This document shows positions 1 to 11,264 of a DNA stretch of 64,000 nt, piece after piece (the stretch's first letter is position 1; every line of letters starts with the position of its first letter). The notes beneath the pieces were generated by a model. It was not told the DNA's origin. It saw only the letters and a program-made list of their open reading frames with translations, and searched no databases. The DNA comes from Venturia oleaginea (taxonomy: Eukaryota; Ascomycota; Dothideomycetes; Venturiales; Venturiaceae): NCBI GenBank assembly GCA_013176395.1, contig JABMLP010000005.1, positions 682,001-746,000 on the forward strand, written 5' to 3'. The position numbers were made by a program, and so were the translations under genes.

Positions 1-1
1 C

Positions 2-631
2 ACAGGCTGGATAACGTATCAACGTCCCTATATCGACCATTCTGCTTCAGATTTGATCCTCGAAATATCAGCTTCTGAGTCAACGACGTTGCATCTGTCC
101 ACCATGAAAGCGAGTTTTGATGGACGGACGAAAGCGAGGATTACGAGTTTATTAAGTGTCGTTGCTAACAAATTTAGTGTACCAGCAACGGTGCCACTAG
201 GCCTGATGATGTTACAAAGCGGCGGCGGTATGGCAAAAATACCCGCCTCACCAGCCCATAGCGGTATCAGTGGTGAAAAACTCCGCGTCTCCATCGATCG
301 CGATGCATTCATCACTGTTGACGGTAGTCCGGTCGAATGGGCTACTGGCGACGATGATGGCGATGATGACGAAGAAGAGGATGAAGATGACGATACGTTT
401 CCAAGTCCGAAACAAAAAATTATTCTGGGCATGCCCAAGGTGAAGAGGTGGAAGGGAGGGAGGCTTGTCGATCGGGAAATGGAATGGATTGTGAGAAGGG
501 GGCAGTGGAGGTTGAGGGTTGAAGGGGCTGAGAATGATACTAGTAGGTTTGAGTTTGTTCTCAGGGCGGTTCGGTTGGAGTGTTTTACTGAGGAGAGGGA
601 GAGGAATGCGAGGAGAGGGTTCTTAGGCTAG
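2..631 (+). CDS. 3' end of an unrecognised acidic protein gene (5' truncated by window)
   Basis: The reading frame is open from base 2 to the TAG at 629-631, so about 209 residues of the C-terminus are present and the start lies outside the window. Bases 1-5 (CACAG) look like an intron acceptor, so the coding part may begin there as an exon. The protein has a mixed N-terminal part, then a run of Asp/Glu around bases 350-400, then a basic, Arg/Lys-rich C-terminal region. I see no catalytic motif, signal peptide or membrane span and do not recognise the family. Codon use and the long open frame support real coding. It is separated by about 725 bp from the broken F-box gene on the same strand. 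Confidence 0.55.
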   Translation, partial: TGWITYQRPYIDHSASDLILEISASESTTLHLSTMKASFDGRTKARITSLLSVVANKFSVPATVPLGLMMLQSGGGMAKIPASPAHSGISGEKLRVSIDRDAFITVDGSPVEWATGDDDGDDDEEEDEDDDTFPSPKQKIILGMPKVKRWKGGRLVDREMEWIVRRGQWRLRVEGAENDTSRFEFVLRAVRLECFTEERERNARRGFLG

Positions 632-1356
632 TAGTATTTGGTTTGGGCGCCATCTCAATATTTATATACTTGCATTTGCATTTGCATTCGCATTGCGAGG
701 AGCTGTTCTTCTTGTGTATCTATCCAATTATAACAGATCAGAGAAAGATCTTTTCGGGATGTGAGTTTTGTTCATCGCATATAAGCTGCCCTCACCATCC
801 TTTCCCAATATTCCTCTTCAGACCCCAGACCATCTGAACACATGGACTTTGCCGCGAAAAAAGGCAAATGAACAACGAAGCCATGTTTGTTTGCTTCGCG
901 GAGATTTGAAGATGCTAGGCTCCATGTATCAAACTTGTCCATGCGATACAGAAGGTCATGGCTCCACCAAGAGAAAGGCAGGAAATCCAAATTCGTGAAT
1001 CGGGACTTGACGCGATCGGGCATGATCTGACGACAGTTGTCTAGAGAAAGATGTGTTCCCACTGGATGTGGCTTGTGAAAAGATGTTGAGGGGTGGAAGG
1101 GAAAGGTTGCAGTCGCTGGCGGGTGGATTGGGAATCACCGTACTTGCATGTTCCATCCTCGGGCGGACTGCTCAGCGGTTGTCCCCCGAAGAACCAACTA
1201 GCTAGGAGCCCCGGTGTACGACTTCGACCGGAATATACGGAATCAGGTCCCAAGTGTGGAGTCACGAGTAAGTAGCGTTTTCACGAAACGAACACGAAAG
1301 GATCGCCACAAATCAACACCTAACTCGAACCTCACTGGAGCTTTCCTTCCTTCTAT
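632..1356. other. Intergenic, no gene seen
   Basis: Short frames occur on both strands, but none has a convincing start, splice pattern or recognisable composition. A GCATTT-like hexamer repeats near 670-700. This is probably the 3' flank of the first gene and the promoter side of the F-box locus. Confidence 0.5.
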
Positions 1357-2906
1357 ATGGATCGTCTGCCATTGGAACTGATCTCGTACATTGTCGGCTA
1401 CCTGGAGGACCATCATTATCCCGACGATAGTACAGCACCTTCTCGAGGCAGTGCGGACGAGGATGACGAGAGTGTGGACGAAGACTTCAAGACGGATTCC
1501 GAATCAGACGTGACCGAGGAATACGACTCTGCGCATGTCTCAACCCCGAGATAGTCTAGTCTGGATCAATTCGGTTTCCAGTCGTACAACAGCCATCTGG
1601 CAAGAGCTCGGAACTTGAAGGAAGTCATTGAGATTGAGCTTTTTGAAAATTCAATTGTACTTTCCCGGAGAGGAGCTCGATGATGGAACGAACCTCGAGT
1701 TGGACGTCACCGTGGACATGATAGCTAAAACGGCTCCTACATCTAAGCTGCCTACTCTCGAATCCGTAAGAGAGCTGACGATTGGGGCTGAAATGGGGAC
1801 TGTCTTTCCAGGATTGCTGGCTGCAATGGTAACCAGTCTTCCTGCCCTGGAAGATCTGTGGCTTAACGGGCAATATCACGAAGCTCGCGCACGTCGAATC
1901 GATTTCGAATTAGCTCGTAGGAAAAGTAAGTGATGTATTCGAGTCTGCCTAGCCATGATCAATCCCTAATGTTAAGTAACAGCCCTCGTCGCATTGTTCA
2001 TTCTGCTACCGAGAACACCTTCGGCGGTATTTCTAGATATTCCGCACAGTCCGGTTTGGAACCATGCTTTCAACCTGCCAAACCTACTCCCTGCTGAGAA
2101 CATGGACTTTTTTTTCGGCATCTCTACGGCAGTATTCTTTGGATATGACACATCTCGCTCTTTCAGCATGCCAGTTATCTCCAGAAATTCTCTGGCCGAT
2201 AAACGACAGCCGCAGAGATTCCCATTGGCCCAATCTTCAGACTCTGGCAATACGCACATCTGTAGAGACAGCAGAGGGCGGCTGGGCTATGCAAAAGCAG
2301 GATCCGCGATTTGCTTGCTATCAGCACACGGATAATGCCATTGATGATCCTGATGGCGATGAATTCGCCGAATATTTCGAGTGGGTGGAGGAGATGGATC
2401 AAGACGAAGATTTGGTATCTGGGGTTCAGGGAGGGTTTTACCCAGAATGTAAATTCCAGGCCCGATCTGATCACGAATACTTCGATTTGCTCGCGCTGAG
2501 CATAGCCCGTGCTGCCAGCAATATACCCAAATTGAAAGAGTTGATTTTCGACATAGATTCGAATGTGGACAGATCGTTTGTGAAGCTCTGGACTGATCAT
2601 ATTCGAGGTTACGCATTCTCCTTCCATTGTGGTGGTGGCGGGTTTCCACCAAGAGTGGATTGGGTATTCCCTTGCTATCACAGACAATTGATGGATTGGA
2701 GCCCGCCGGCTGAAGCCTCAAATCTCTGGAAAAAGAAGTGTGGAGGTGACTTGGTCGAGAATATCCTTGCTTTGAAAGATCATGATCCGACTTCTTGGCA
2801 AGCCTGGCAAGGTGGGCAGGAAATAGGAACGAGCCCAAGCCTTGAAGACCATTTCCAAGGATACGAGTTCGATGTCGACGAGTATTTGAAATCGTTGCGA
2901 CCTTAG
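1357..2906 (+). pseudogene. F-box / leucine-rich-repeat-like gene, apparently broken
   Basis: The start at 1357 encodes MDRLPLELISYIVGYLED, a good F-box N-terminus (SCF ubiquitin-ligase substrate adaptor). An Asp/Glu-rich stretch follows. The frame then meets TAG at 1552-1554, after which the same frame continues sensibly to about 1680. LRR-like sequence (LPTLESVRELTIG, SLPALEDLWL) then continues in another frame from about 1640 to 1925. A clean intron, 1926-1982 (GTAAGT...TGTTAAGTAACAG), follows. The next exon runs into a T8-9 run near 2105-2113, after which the plausible frame (HWPNLQTLAI, IPKLKELIFDID) is shifted by one and ends at TAG 2904-2906. One nonsense codon plus two frame changes argue for a decayed gene. 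The T-run shift alone could be a sequencing error, and unrecognised introns cannot be fully excluded. Confidence 0.6.
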
Positions 2907-2989
2907 CCCTGAGCCCATCGGCAGTCAACGATCCCATCGTCACTCGACATTCCCCTCGCTCACGCATCGTTTCTCAGATCAAGTATCCC

Positions 2990-3722
2990 TCAGGCTCCTG
3001 CATTCTCGGACACTACTGCGCTAATACTTGGGCCTCGTTTCTCTTCGTTGGTAGTCAGCATGAGCTTTCTTATATCGGTGTAAAAGAAGAATGTGAATCG
3101 TGTGTCGTTGTGGACATCTTCGAGGTAGGTAAGTGTACCCTCGTCAACTCTAGCAGTATGGCACTCCCACAACATATCATGCCGACCAAAAGTCAACATC
3201 CTTGGAGACAGTGGCCGCTCTTACAGAATCCATGAACGGTGAGCAGTGAACATTTGTGTCCCAAAACATAGACCCAAGCCATGGATACACATGATTTGCC
3301 TCGACAACAACCCCGTTACTTTTGAAGCGTCAAGGCTCAAAAGATCATGGTCGCGAGACACGAAAAGCCGCGCCCGAAGTCGCAATGTTCAGCTTGAAAT
3401 TGGAGTAAGTCGTGCTCATTCGAGCCCTTTCAGCTTGCCAATCCTCCGGAGCCGCTGGGCCAGACTGGAGTATACGAAGTATGTCTATCCAAAGATGTCG
3501 TACATCTAGTGAATTGCAGACGTGGATGGCATCGCCAACAACTTTCCCGAAATCTTCAATAAGAAGCTTCTGCCCCCTTGAATACATTATCATCTTAATA
3601 GTATAGAGAACATCTCCCAGATTCGAGAATTGCAAGACACACTTCACATGACTTGTGGCCTGGAGAGAATATGGAGATGGAACTTCATACTTCCTCTCTT
3701 GCAACGAGTTGGCGGCCCGCAT
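2990..3722 (-). pseudogene. Decayed HET-domain (heterokaryon incompatibility) gene
   Basis: Read on the minus strand, 3722-3345 gives DAIHVCNSLDVRHLWIDIL, then DWQAERARMSTTYSNFKLNI. This is the core of the HET domain (DA..VC..LG.RYLWIDSLCI; DW..E..RM..VYSNA.L.I). Further on, 3230-3150 reads as WIL-stop-ERPLSPRMLTFGRHDMLWEC. That corresponds to the conserved W.LQER.LSPR.LHF...Q.FWEC segment, with the Gln codon replaced by TAA at 3221-3223. The two parts lie in different frames, separated by degenerate sequence, and the N-terminal part of the domain is unrecognisable. HET proteins trigger non-self recognition cell death in fungi. This copy can hardly be functional. It is convergent with the F-box relic, 84 bp away. 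Confidence 0.8.
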
Positions 3723-4619
3723 CCTCCATTCCAGTTCAGAGGTGGATACCGTCCAAAACTAAATAGAGCGATAAGTCACTTGGAAATGGTTTCTAAGGGC
3801 GGAGGAACAGAAAGAGCACACCGGATCATTACGAAGGAAGGGACGGGATAGCTTCATGCTCAGTGCGCGGTTGTCTTTTCCAGCCGTATAAACATTCATG
3901 GTCGTATTTGACTGCCATATTCAATGATCTGACCAGCGAAAAGGCGAGAATAGAGAGAGTGCAAGTCTTAATAAATATCGTTGAAAAGTTTCAAAGTGTA
4001 GTTATTCCACCGCATACATACATACCATCACGACGACGTACTTCAATCTCAGGGCCCTTCAGCAAAGCACCAAAAACACTTCGCAACACCCAAATTGAGA
4101 TCAATATCATAAACATTCTAGCAATTTCAGAACCATTCTTTTGCTACAAAGTTATCGATATCGACATCGATCTCAATTCGCGTACTTGCAAACGGAATCA
4201 AGCCTCCTGATGGCCGATCAAGTAGGAAGCGTGAAGTGCCTCGAATGCAAGGCACACCTACCTTTCAGCAAACTCAACATGACGGAAAGAACAATGATCA
4301 TCTCCGCAACCTGGACTCAAAGACAACGACAGTATTGAAGGAGAGACTTGTTATCAATGTGTGCAATGATAACGTAGTCGATGCTTCGTACGATCAATTC
4401 TACCGTATCTATTTACTGTTCCCCCGGGCCTAAGAAGATCATCATAGCATCATGCGTCTTCCCATCTTTGAATTTCTCCATCGAAGACGACGGCCCAACG
4501 GCGGCAAAGGACCAAAAGAGTCGTGTACCCGCGAGGTCCAGAGACGTGCTCAACTAATAATACAAAACACCAATTCCCTCGTCGCATTGAAAGGTACCGT
4601 TCATCGTCATGCCCAAACT
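3723..4619. other. Intergenic, no gene seen
   Basis: Only scattered short frames without supporting motifs or splice structure. Part of it may be the missing 5' portion of the HET relic, now beyond recognition. The right end is the 3' flank of the elongase gene. Confidence 0.45.
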
Positions 4620-7367
4620 TCATCCCTCAACACCCTCCTCCTTAATCTTATCCGCATAACCGACTCCATCCTTCTTCGGATCCGTTGTGCTCAAATCCTG
4701 AGTGACAACCTTCTCCCCACTTTCACCAGCAGGTTTATTCGCAAACCTCGCGCCCTCAATCTCAGCAGTCTGAGACTTAGGCAACGATTTCCTGCCCAAC
4801 TGCTCCCCAACTCCGTCCTCGCCATTGCTCTTCTTCTCCTGCTTCTTCGAATCCACATCCGCCGACGCCGAAGAATCCTGCTCGTGACCGACGTTAGTTT
4901 CAGATTCTACTTTCTTGACATCTTCCGCTTTGTGCGCACCGCTACTACCGTTGACACTCCCGGAACTACCATTGCTACCGCTAGTGGATGGCCTGGTATA
5001 TTCAGTGTCTTTTGAAGTAGCGGTGTTGTTGGAAGCGGGGACGTCTTTGGCACCCTTTTCAGATGCCGGTAGAGAAGACGTAGTAGAAGGCTGCTGTTTA
5101 CCATTAGTATTCAGCGTCGTCGAAGCACCCGAACTGGTCGGTCGTGGAATGGCACTGTGGATTTTCGCTGGCTTGACCGGCGACCGACTCCGCGACTCCT
5201 TCTTGGCTGGTTGTGGAATCTTCGACTTTTTTGGTGAGGGAGATCGAAGCGACGAGTCTTGGTCGCTAGTAACGCTTCGAGTCGAATTTGAACGCTCTTC
5301 TTTTCCCTCTTCCTTGGGCTCTTCCTTGGACTCCTCATGATGGTCCTTGATGTTGGCCCAGCTTTCACCATCGAGATGGTTCACGCCAATCTCCTCAGCA
5401 AGAGACTTTCGTCTGCCTTCAGGGTAAGCTTGCTCGTCTTCCTCGGCGATGCTTGATTGATCATCAGCCATACCAGCAGCCTCTTCTGTACGCTGTACCA
5501 CAGCCTCGGTAGCCTGTTCTGTCCGCTGGACAACGGCCTCAGCAGCCTGTTCGACCTTCTCGATTGCTTGCTTGGCCTTACTATCTGGCTGTTCAAACAT
5601 ACGCCTCAGCTTGTCGGTGTTCTGGCTTGACTTTTTCTTCAACGTTCCACTGCTTCGAGGCGAGCTTCGTGAGACACTTGGTTGTAGGGATTCACCAGAA
5701 TCAGAGGTTGGCTCGAATTTATCCTTGATAGACTCAATCGATGAGCTGACGCGACGCTGGCTGCCTTTAGGTGTACCATTGTTTCCATTTGACTTTTTAA
5801 TGTTTTTAGACACATTGTCGAACCCATCCCCAGCAGATTTTCCTAGGCTCTCAAATTCACGGTTGACGCCATGAGTGGCATCTTGGATTGCCTTTTCGGC
5901 CTTGCGACGGTTGGATGGGCTCTTGGAGCCACGGCGGGAATAGGATCGAATGAAGAAGCGGACGAAAAGACCACTGTGCGCAATTGATCAGCTTTCATTG
6001 CAAGAATAATGATGCTCATGAACTTACGTCAATGGTGCCAGGTAGGCAAGATTGAGCCAAATGGCAAAAGCCTGTCCCGTGGTGTCGATGCAAGGAACAG
6101 TCTCCCACGAAGGCCTAGAGCTTGCCTGGTGCTGCTCATATTGTTGATGATTGTTCTCAATGCTGTCGGCCTCGGGCCCAAACAGCTCCCCATGGCTGTT
6201 GAGCGAGTTCTCGGCAAGACCCTCCTCGCCAGCGGCGCGAAGGAGCATTTTCTTGAACCATGCGGCGGTGCCTGCCATTGTTGCGGTAGATACGGGTCCG
6301 TCGAAAAGGGACGATGCCATCGAAGCGGCGCCTTCAACAGCGGATTGGACTGTGTTTATGACGGTCTCGGTAGCGGAGACTGGGACGGTGTATGTGACGA
6401 ATAGATGCATGCTGGCAAAGGTGATACCGATGATGAATTGAGAGATTTGCATAGTAGTCAAGGTACGCTTGATCCGCTGGGGAACTCGGACCCCGACCGC
6501 TGAGAGGGTGTAGTAGACGTACTGTCATAGTGTTAGCTAGATCAAAGGAGCTTGTAACTGCAACAAACTCACCATCATGGTATGGATAGCGGAATTAAGG
6601 AAGCAGAACATCCAAATGGGTGAAGACATGTAGCGAATTCCAGCCCACATGCACATCATAGCTCCAGCGTGGTGGTAAGTCTGCAAAGTGGAGCTTCGCT
6701 TTCCCTTGGCCAAAATGATAAAGGTATCAAGGACCTCATAAAACTTGGACAGATAGAAGAACCAACCCCAGAAAGCGAGTCCTTCGTTCCATAGACGACC
6801 AACATCCGAAGAGTCTGGCAATCCACCCGCGGCCAATTGAATGAGCTTGTTCTTATTTTCCCAAAGATCGGTGGTTGGGTTATAGTAAACAGCATCGCCA
6901 AAACCTCGAGGACCATGCATCTTGCAAAGAGCATCCGCAGCTCCAGCAACACCATTCGCAGCGCGCATTCCAGGCCAATATTTCCCAGCAAGATGATGCT
7001 CACGTCCAGGCCACGAGTGAGCCAAAGCCCGGAGCATACCGACGAAAGTGAGAGCCGAGAACACAGCGAGGAAAACGTTGTGAGCAACCACGAACCAGTG
7101 GAAAACGCGCGTCTTTGAGAAGCCCCATGGCTTGTTGCCGCGGTCACGATTGACCTTGTTCATGATGACAGCAGTGGTCGCGTACATGGCGCCGATTGTG
7201 ATGGGGACCTTCCAGTCCAAGGCATTGATGTAGAGGTCTGCTGGGATGGGAAACGGGCTTGCGAATGTGCGGGCTTCGGTAGGAGGTGGGATGGGCAGTG
7301 GAAACTCGTCTGGTGGGAATTTGAAGAGCCATTTCGGCGGCATGCGAAAATGGAAGCTGGCCGGCAT
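4620..7367 (-). CDS. ELO-family very-long-chain fatty-acid elongase with a long disordered C-terminal tail
   Basis: Three exons: 7367-6573, 6521-6028 and 5973-4620. The introns (51 and 54 nt) have GTGAGT/GTAAGT donors and ACAG acceptors. The predicted protein is 880 residues. All ELO signatures are present: KFYEVLDT (KxxExxDT), LQTYHHAGAM (histidine box), HTMMYVYY (HxxMYxYY, formed across the first splice junction) and TTMQISQ (TxxQxxQ), with several hydrophobic membrane segments. These enzymes condense acyl-CoA with malonyl-CoA at the ER, supplying sphingolipid acyl chains. Typical ELO proteins are about 300-350 residues. Here some 450 residues follow the last membrane part: basic after the membrane, then Ser/Pro/Glu/Lys-rich with short Gln-rich heptad-like repeats (VEQAAEAVVQRTEQATEAVV). 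The tail is probably cytosolic. Start chosen at the first ATG before a hydrophobic-poor, Pro-rich N-terminus. Confidence 0.9.
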
Positions 7368-8415
7368 CGTGAGGGAGCTTCGCGCTGTTGCGCCAAAGCT
7401 TGGAGGAGGTGGTGGTTATGTTGTTGTTTTGATGTTCCTCTCTCGTTCCAGCTGTTGTCAGTGTCCAAGGAAAAAACACACTCACGAGTTGACGGCGCCC
7501 TCCTTGATGACGCAGTTAGCCTCTTCCGCTTTATTCTAGTCTCGCAAGGTCAGGTCAGGTAGGTGCGATTATCAAGGCACTCGGTACGAGCAAAGACAAC
7601 AATACTCAGCCAGTTTCTTTCCCTCTGCCGTTTCAGTCGTATATAGCTAAAATTGTCGCATCTAATCCGCTGCGGGCCATGTGACATTTTGCTTCAACAA
7701 AGTCAAACTGTTGGGAATGTAGACACTCTCGGCTGTCGGTCAAGGCTTCCAAAACTCCACAACGTCCGAATATCAGAGGCAATCAATCCTACACTAACAG
7801 AGACCCCGAGGTTTCCAATTAGGCGATGGACACATGGGCAGCCTTCTGGCGACAGCATGATCTCCAGCCGTACCTTTCCCCGCCTTTCCCTCTCTCCAAT
7901 CACATCGCCCACAATTGATAACAACCTTTTTAATCTGCGTCAACTTTCTAGAATAAAAGAAAGACATCGTGAGTTGTGCACGGCCCCAAAGTAAGAGTTC
8001 GCGGGGTGAAAGTCGTGGCCGAATCCACAAAATTGTTGAATCAATTACTTTCCTTGCCTGGTGGAGCAGGACTTTGCATGTCGCGTGTCCAGCACCAATG
8101 ACCCGGCCGTCATTCCATCACGCTGCATTGAAAAAACCCCATATCTTCCGAGTCGCGGCTCTTTCCGCCCTCACCTTTCCCAATATAGTAAGAGACATGT
8201 GATGGGTATATCAACACCATTTCTATTCGCTTCATGACCACCAGCACCCGAGTCCCGGTCGAAGGGGTCCAACCGAAGATACAATAACCAACCTCTACAT
8301 GATAGACCCAGTCACTTCATCGTCTCAATCCTCCCGAATGTGTATAGTGGAAAAAGGTTGAGACTCGGTCCCTCTTATCTAGATAACAGAATATACACAT
8401 GTCACATGCTGACAC
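7368..8415. other. Intergenic, promoter side of the elongase gene
   Basis: About 1 kb between two minus-strand genes. No convincing coding sequence or repeat. It should hold the elongase promoter (right of 7367) and the 3' end of the proline-rich gene. Pyrimidine-rich tracts lie around 7860-7900. Confidence 0.5.
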
Positions 8416-9729
8416 TCAAGGCCTAGGTTTACTACTCAACGGAACCGGTGGGGGCCCCGCTTGTAGATCGCTCTTCTTCGCTGGAGGCGGTGGAGCCGCT
8501 TTCTTGAGCCCTATAGGTGGTGGAGCTACTGGTTGAGATGCACTTCCATCGGAAGAGAAACTCTTCACCTTGTTCATGATCCCGTACTTTTGATTCATGT
8601 TATTCGCTGCCGCGTATCCAGCCGCCGCCTGCTCTCCGTGCCTCTCGCGGAAGTTGTTGGCCGTCGACGCAGCATTTCGAGCGTCCGAGAACGAAACAGA
8701 AGATGGATCCTTTTTGAAATCGCTTGCCGTTTTCAAAGCTGCCTGCTTCTGTGCCCACGTGGTGCCTCCTCCCGCTGCAGGCGATGGACTCGCCGTGTTC
8801 ATCTTCGCAAAGCGTGATTGCAGTTCTCCCAATTGTGGCCCATTGCCTGCAGGGCTAATGGCTGGAGGAGGAGCAAACCCTCCTGTTCGAGAAGGAACGG
8901 AAGGGGAGGCCGTATTAGTCCTAGCAGGGAGAGGAGGAGATGCGGTTGTCCGCGACGGTGGCGGCAATGGAGGCGCTTGTCCACCAATGCCAAAGCCTGG
9001 AACAGAAACTCCAGCCTGACCTAAGCGGCTCATGGCACCTTGGTTCAAAATCCCTCGTGAGGGGTCGGTTGCAGGTGGCCTGTCGCTATACGGAGGAGGT
9101 GGAGAAACTGGTATGCTTGAGGACGAAGGGTTTCTTGGTGGCAGTCGAGGAGGGAGCACTGGTTTAGGCCTGCCATTGGGTGCCGCTACAGGAGACACAT
9201 TTCTCTCGCCTGGTGTAAACGTAGGAGGTTTCGGTAGATGTGCCGTGCTTAATCCAGTTGTATCGGCCCTGTATGGTCCTGAAGGTACTGGTGGAGCCTC
9301 AATCTGCCGTGCCGCCTCTTCCCTCTCTCTTTGATGTTGTCTGTCCAATTCTACCTGACTCTTTGGTAAAGGTGCCCCTAGACTGCCTGTCTCCGGTCTA
9401 GTTGTTGTTGCTGGTGGCGCGGGCGTGTATGGTCCAGTTGCGCGCCTGGGAGGTGGTCCGAAGCTATTTGGATCTTGAAGAGCGCTCAAAGGTGTAGATT
9501 GGTGGCCTTCAGCAGATGAGCTACTGCTGCCCCCTTTTCCCATCCAGCCTGTCTTTGACCATCAGCGAGAGCTCGGCGGTGGCCATGTCGTGGGCGATCA
9601 ACTAACAGCTTTCTCCCGGAGGCCTCCCCCTCCTCCGCTGCTGCTCCCTCCTCCGCTGCTTCCGCCTTTCAAGCCGCCAACTCCGGCCTTAGCCTTGTCT
9701 CTCAGATGCAGACCGCTGAGACTGCTCAT
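8416..9729 (-). CDS. Proline-rich, low-complexity protein (possible actin-patch/SH3-ligand type)
   Basis: Two exons, 9729-9607 and 9552-8416, give 419 residues. The intron of 54 nt (GTTAGT...CTGAT...AAAG) uses the AAAG acceptor because the nearby ACAG would break the frame. The N-terminus is Gly/Ser-rich. The middle is dominated by Pro-rich segments such as PPPPYSDRPP and PPLPPPS, likely SH3 ligands. A short conserved-looking module near the C-terminus (WAQKQAALKTASDFKKDPSS, then SDARNAASTANNFRERHG) recurs, from memory, in fungal Aim3-like proteins linked to cortical actin. It ends in another Pro-rich tail, PPPVPLSSKPRP. No signal peptide or membrane span. The Fot1-type element lies only about 145 bp upstream of the start codon. 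The Aim3 link is inference. Confidence 0.75.
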
Positions 9730-9873
9730 TGTTGTGGAAAATGAAAATAAAATGTAAGATGTAGGCGTTGGCGCTGCACAAGCAAAATGGTCGCACGCAG
9801 GGTTGTCGAAAAGGAGACTTGGTGGGGCTGATGACGCTCTCCCGCAGTTTCGCACGTGGCTGCTTACTGATTA

Positions 9874-9923
9874 ACGTAGTCTATAGGCCTATGCGCCATA
9901 TATGCCTGTGCGCCAACCCTACC
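9874..9923 (+). repeat. Left terminal inverted repeat of the Fot1/pogo element
   Basis: Matches the reverse complement of 10909-10958. The first 46 bases are identical, with one mismatch at base 47. Its inner part is rich in short palindromes (TAGGCCTA, ATATAT). Confidence 0.95.
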
Positions 9924-10729
9924 AAACGCGACGCGTTCCTCTATTACCACACGAGATGGTACCGCCACAACGACAAGAGGCCTTACACCGAGAAGGTAGG
10001 CTTGAACTAGCTGTTCAAGCCTATAAAAACGGCGATTTTCAAAGCTATAGAGCTACCGCGCAAGCCTATGACGTCCCACGAGATACCCTGCAACGCTGTA
10101 TTGCTGGTACTCAACCACGACTTGGTTCTACCGCGAAAAACCGCCTCCTTACACCCACCGAAGAAGAGTACCTTGTACAGCGTATACTTTCAATGGATGA
10201 ACGCGGTATGCCACCTACTGTTGCCGCCGTACGGACTATGGCAAGCCTTTTAGCCAGTCAACATGGCCAACTCGTCTCTGCAGGCCAATGCTGGGTACGC
10301 AACTTTATTAACCGCAAGTACGACTACCAGCGAGCAAAATGCGAAGACCTAGACCTAATTCGAGCCTGGTTTGAACGCGTACGACGTACACAAGCTGGGC
10401 ATGGCATCCTCGATGACGATATCTACAATTTTGACGAGACTGGTTTTCAGATGGGGGTAATTTCAACTGCAAAGGTTGTTACAGGAGCAGATAAGGCTGG
10501 GAGACCGAGGACAACGCAGCCAGGCAACCGTGAGTGGGTTACGGTTATTGAGGCTATTTGTGCGAAAGGGTTTCCAATCCCTCCGCTCGTTATTTTCGAG
10601 GCAGTAATGCACCAGGCAGCCTGGTATTCAGACGGGATCCTACCACCAGATTGGGCAATTGGCGTGAGCGAGAACGGCTGGACAACCAACGAGATAGGTC
10701 TCTGGTGGCTAGCAGAATACGCCTACTGA
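9902..10729 (+). pseudogene. Truncated Fot1/pogo DDE transposase
   Basis: An open frame of 275 residues whose ATG lies inside the left inverted repeat. The N-terminal part has a helix-turn-helix of the pogo/CENP-B kind (AVQAYKNGDFQSYRATAQAY, VPRDTLQRCI), followed by a second DNA-binding segment (QCWVRNFINR). The catalytic core begins with YNFDETGFQMG, carrying the first Asp of the DDE triad. It continues through NREWVTVIEAICAKG and PPLVIFEA to NEIGLWWL. There the frame runs into unrelated sequence and a TGA. The DxHxSH and third-acidic-residue regions are absent. About 180 bp of C-terminal-like remnant and untranslated sequence remain before the right repeat. It cannot be catalytically active. 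Confidence 0.9.
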
Positions 10730-10908
10730 GGGGGTTGAAAATGTACCTGCTCAGGTACGGCAACGAGCACCACCAAAGTGCAGCGTATGCCAGTCGCTTG
10801 AGCATAATGCTAGGACCTGCCCAGAGCGTCAAAGAACCAATTAAAATGTATATTACTGTTATAGATGGCGGTGTTGTTGAAATATATACGTTTTTTGTAA
10901 GAATACTC

Positions 10909-10958
10909 GGTGGGGTTGGCGCACAGGCATATATGGCGCATAGGCCTATAGACTACGT
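10909..10958 (-). repeat. Right terminal inverted repeat of the Fot1/pogo element
   Basis: Inverted copy of 9874-9923, followed directly by the TA duplication at 10959-10960. Confidence 0.95.
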
Positions 10959-10960
10959 TA

Positions 10961-11264
10961 GGAAGAAGGCACAATTCAGTAGAAATATGAAAAGAGACAT
11001 GTTATTGAAATCGAATGACTGCTTTACTCGCGCCTCGGACACGAATACCATAAATACCAAAAGAATCCCTCTATCCCAAAACCAATGAACGTGAAATGAT
11101 GCCTCGCTTTCCATCAGAGCCAGAAACCATGTTTGTACCTTTAAACCAATAATAGCATGGGAAACGAGCGAAACCAGATAAGACATCTAAAAAAAAAACA
11201 TAGACAGAAAATCACCGTGTCGACGTATTGCTTGAATGAGCTGGTGAATGACCATGTCCTCGGA
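10961..11264. other. Short spacer between transposon and decayed gene
   Basis: AT-rich, with a run of nine A at about 11191-11199. No gene seen. Confidence 0.5.

Larger units (their letters stand above)
9874..10958 (+). mobile_element. Fot1/pogo-type (Tc1/mariner superfamily) DNA transposon, internally deleted
   Basis: The element is bounded by inverted repeats starting ACGTAGTCTATAGGCCTATG. They match perfectly over 46 bp and over 49 of the first 50. TA target-site duplications lie at 9872-9873 and 10959-10960. At 1085 bp it is about half the usual size of Fot1/pogo elements. It holds the N-terminal two thirds of a DDE transposase. The frame closes right after the first catalytic Asp region, and the rest of the catalytic domain is missing, so it is non-autonomous. 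The near-perfect ends and open frame suggest a fairly recent insertion without heavy mutation. Confidence 0.93.
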
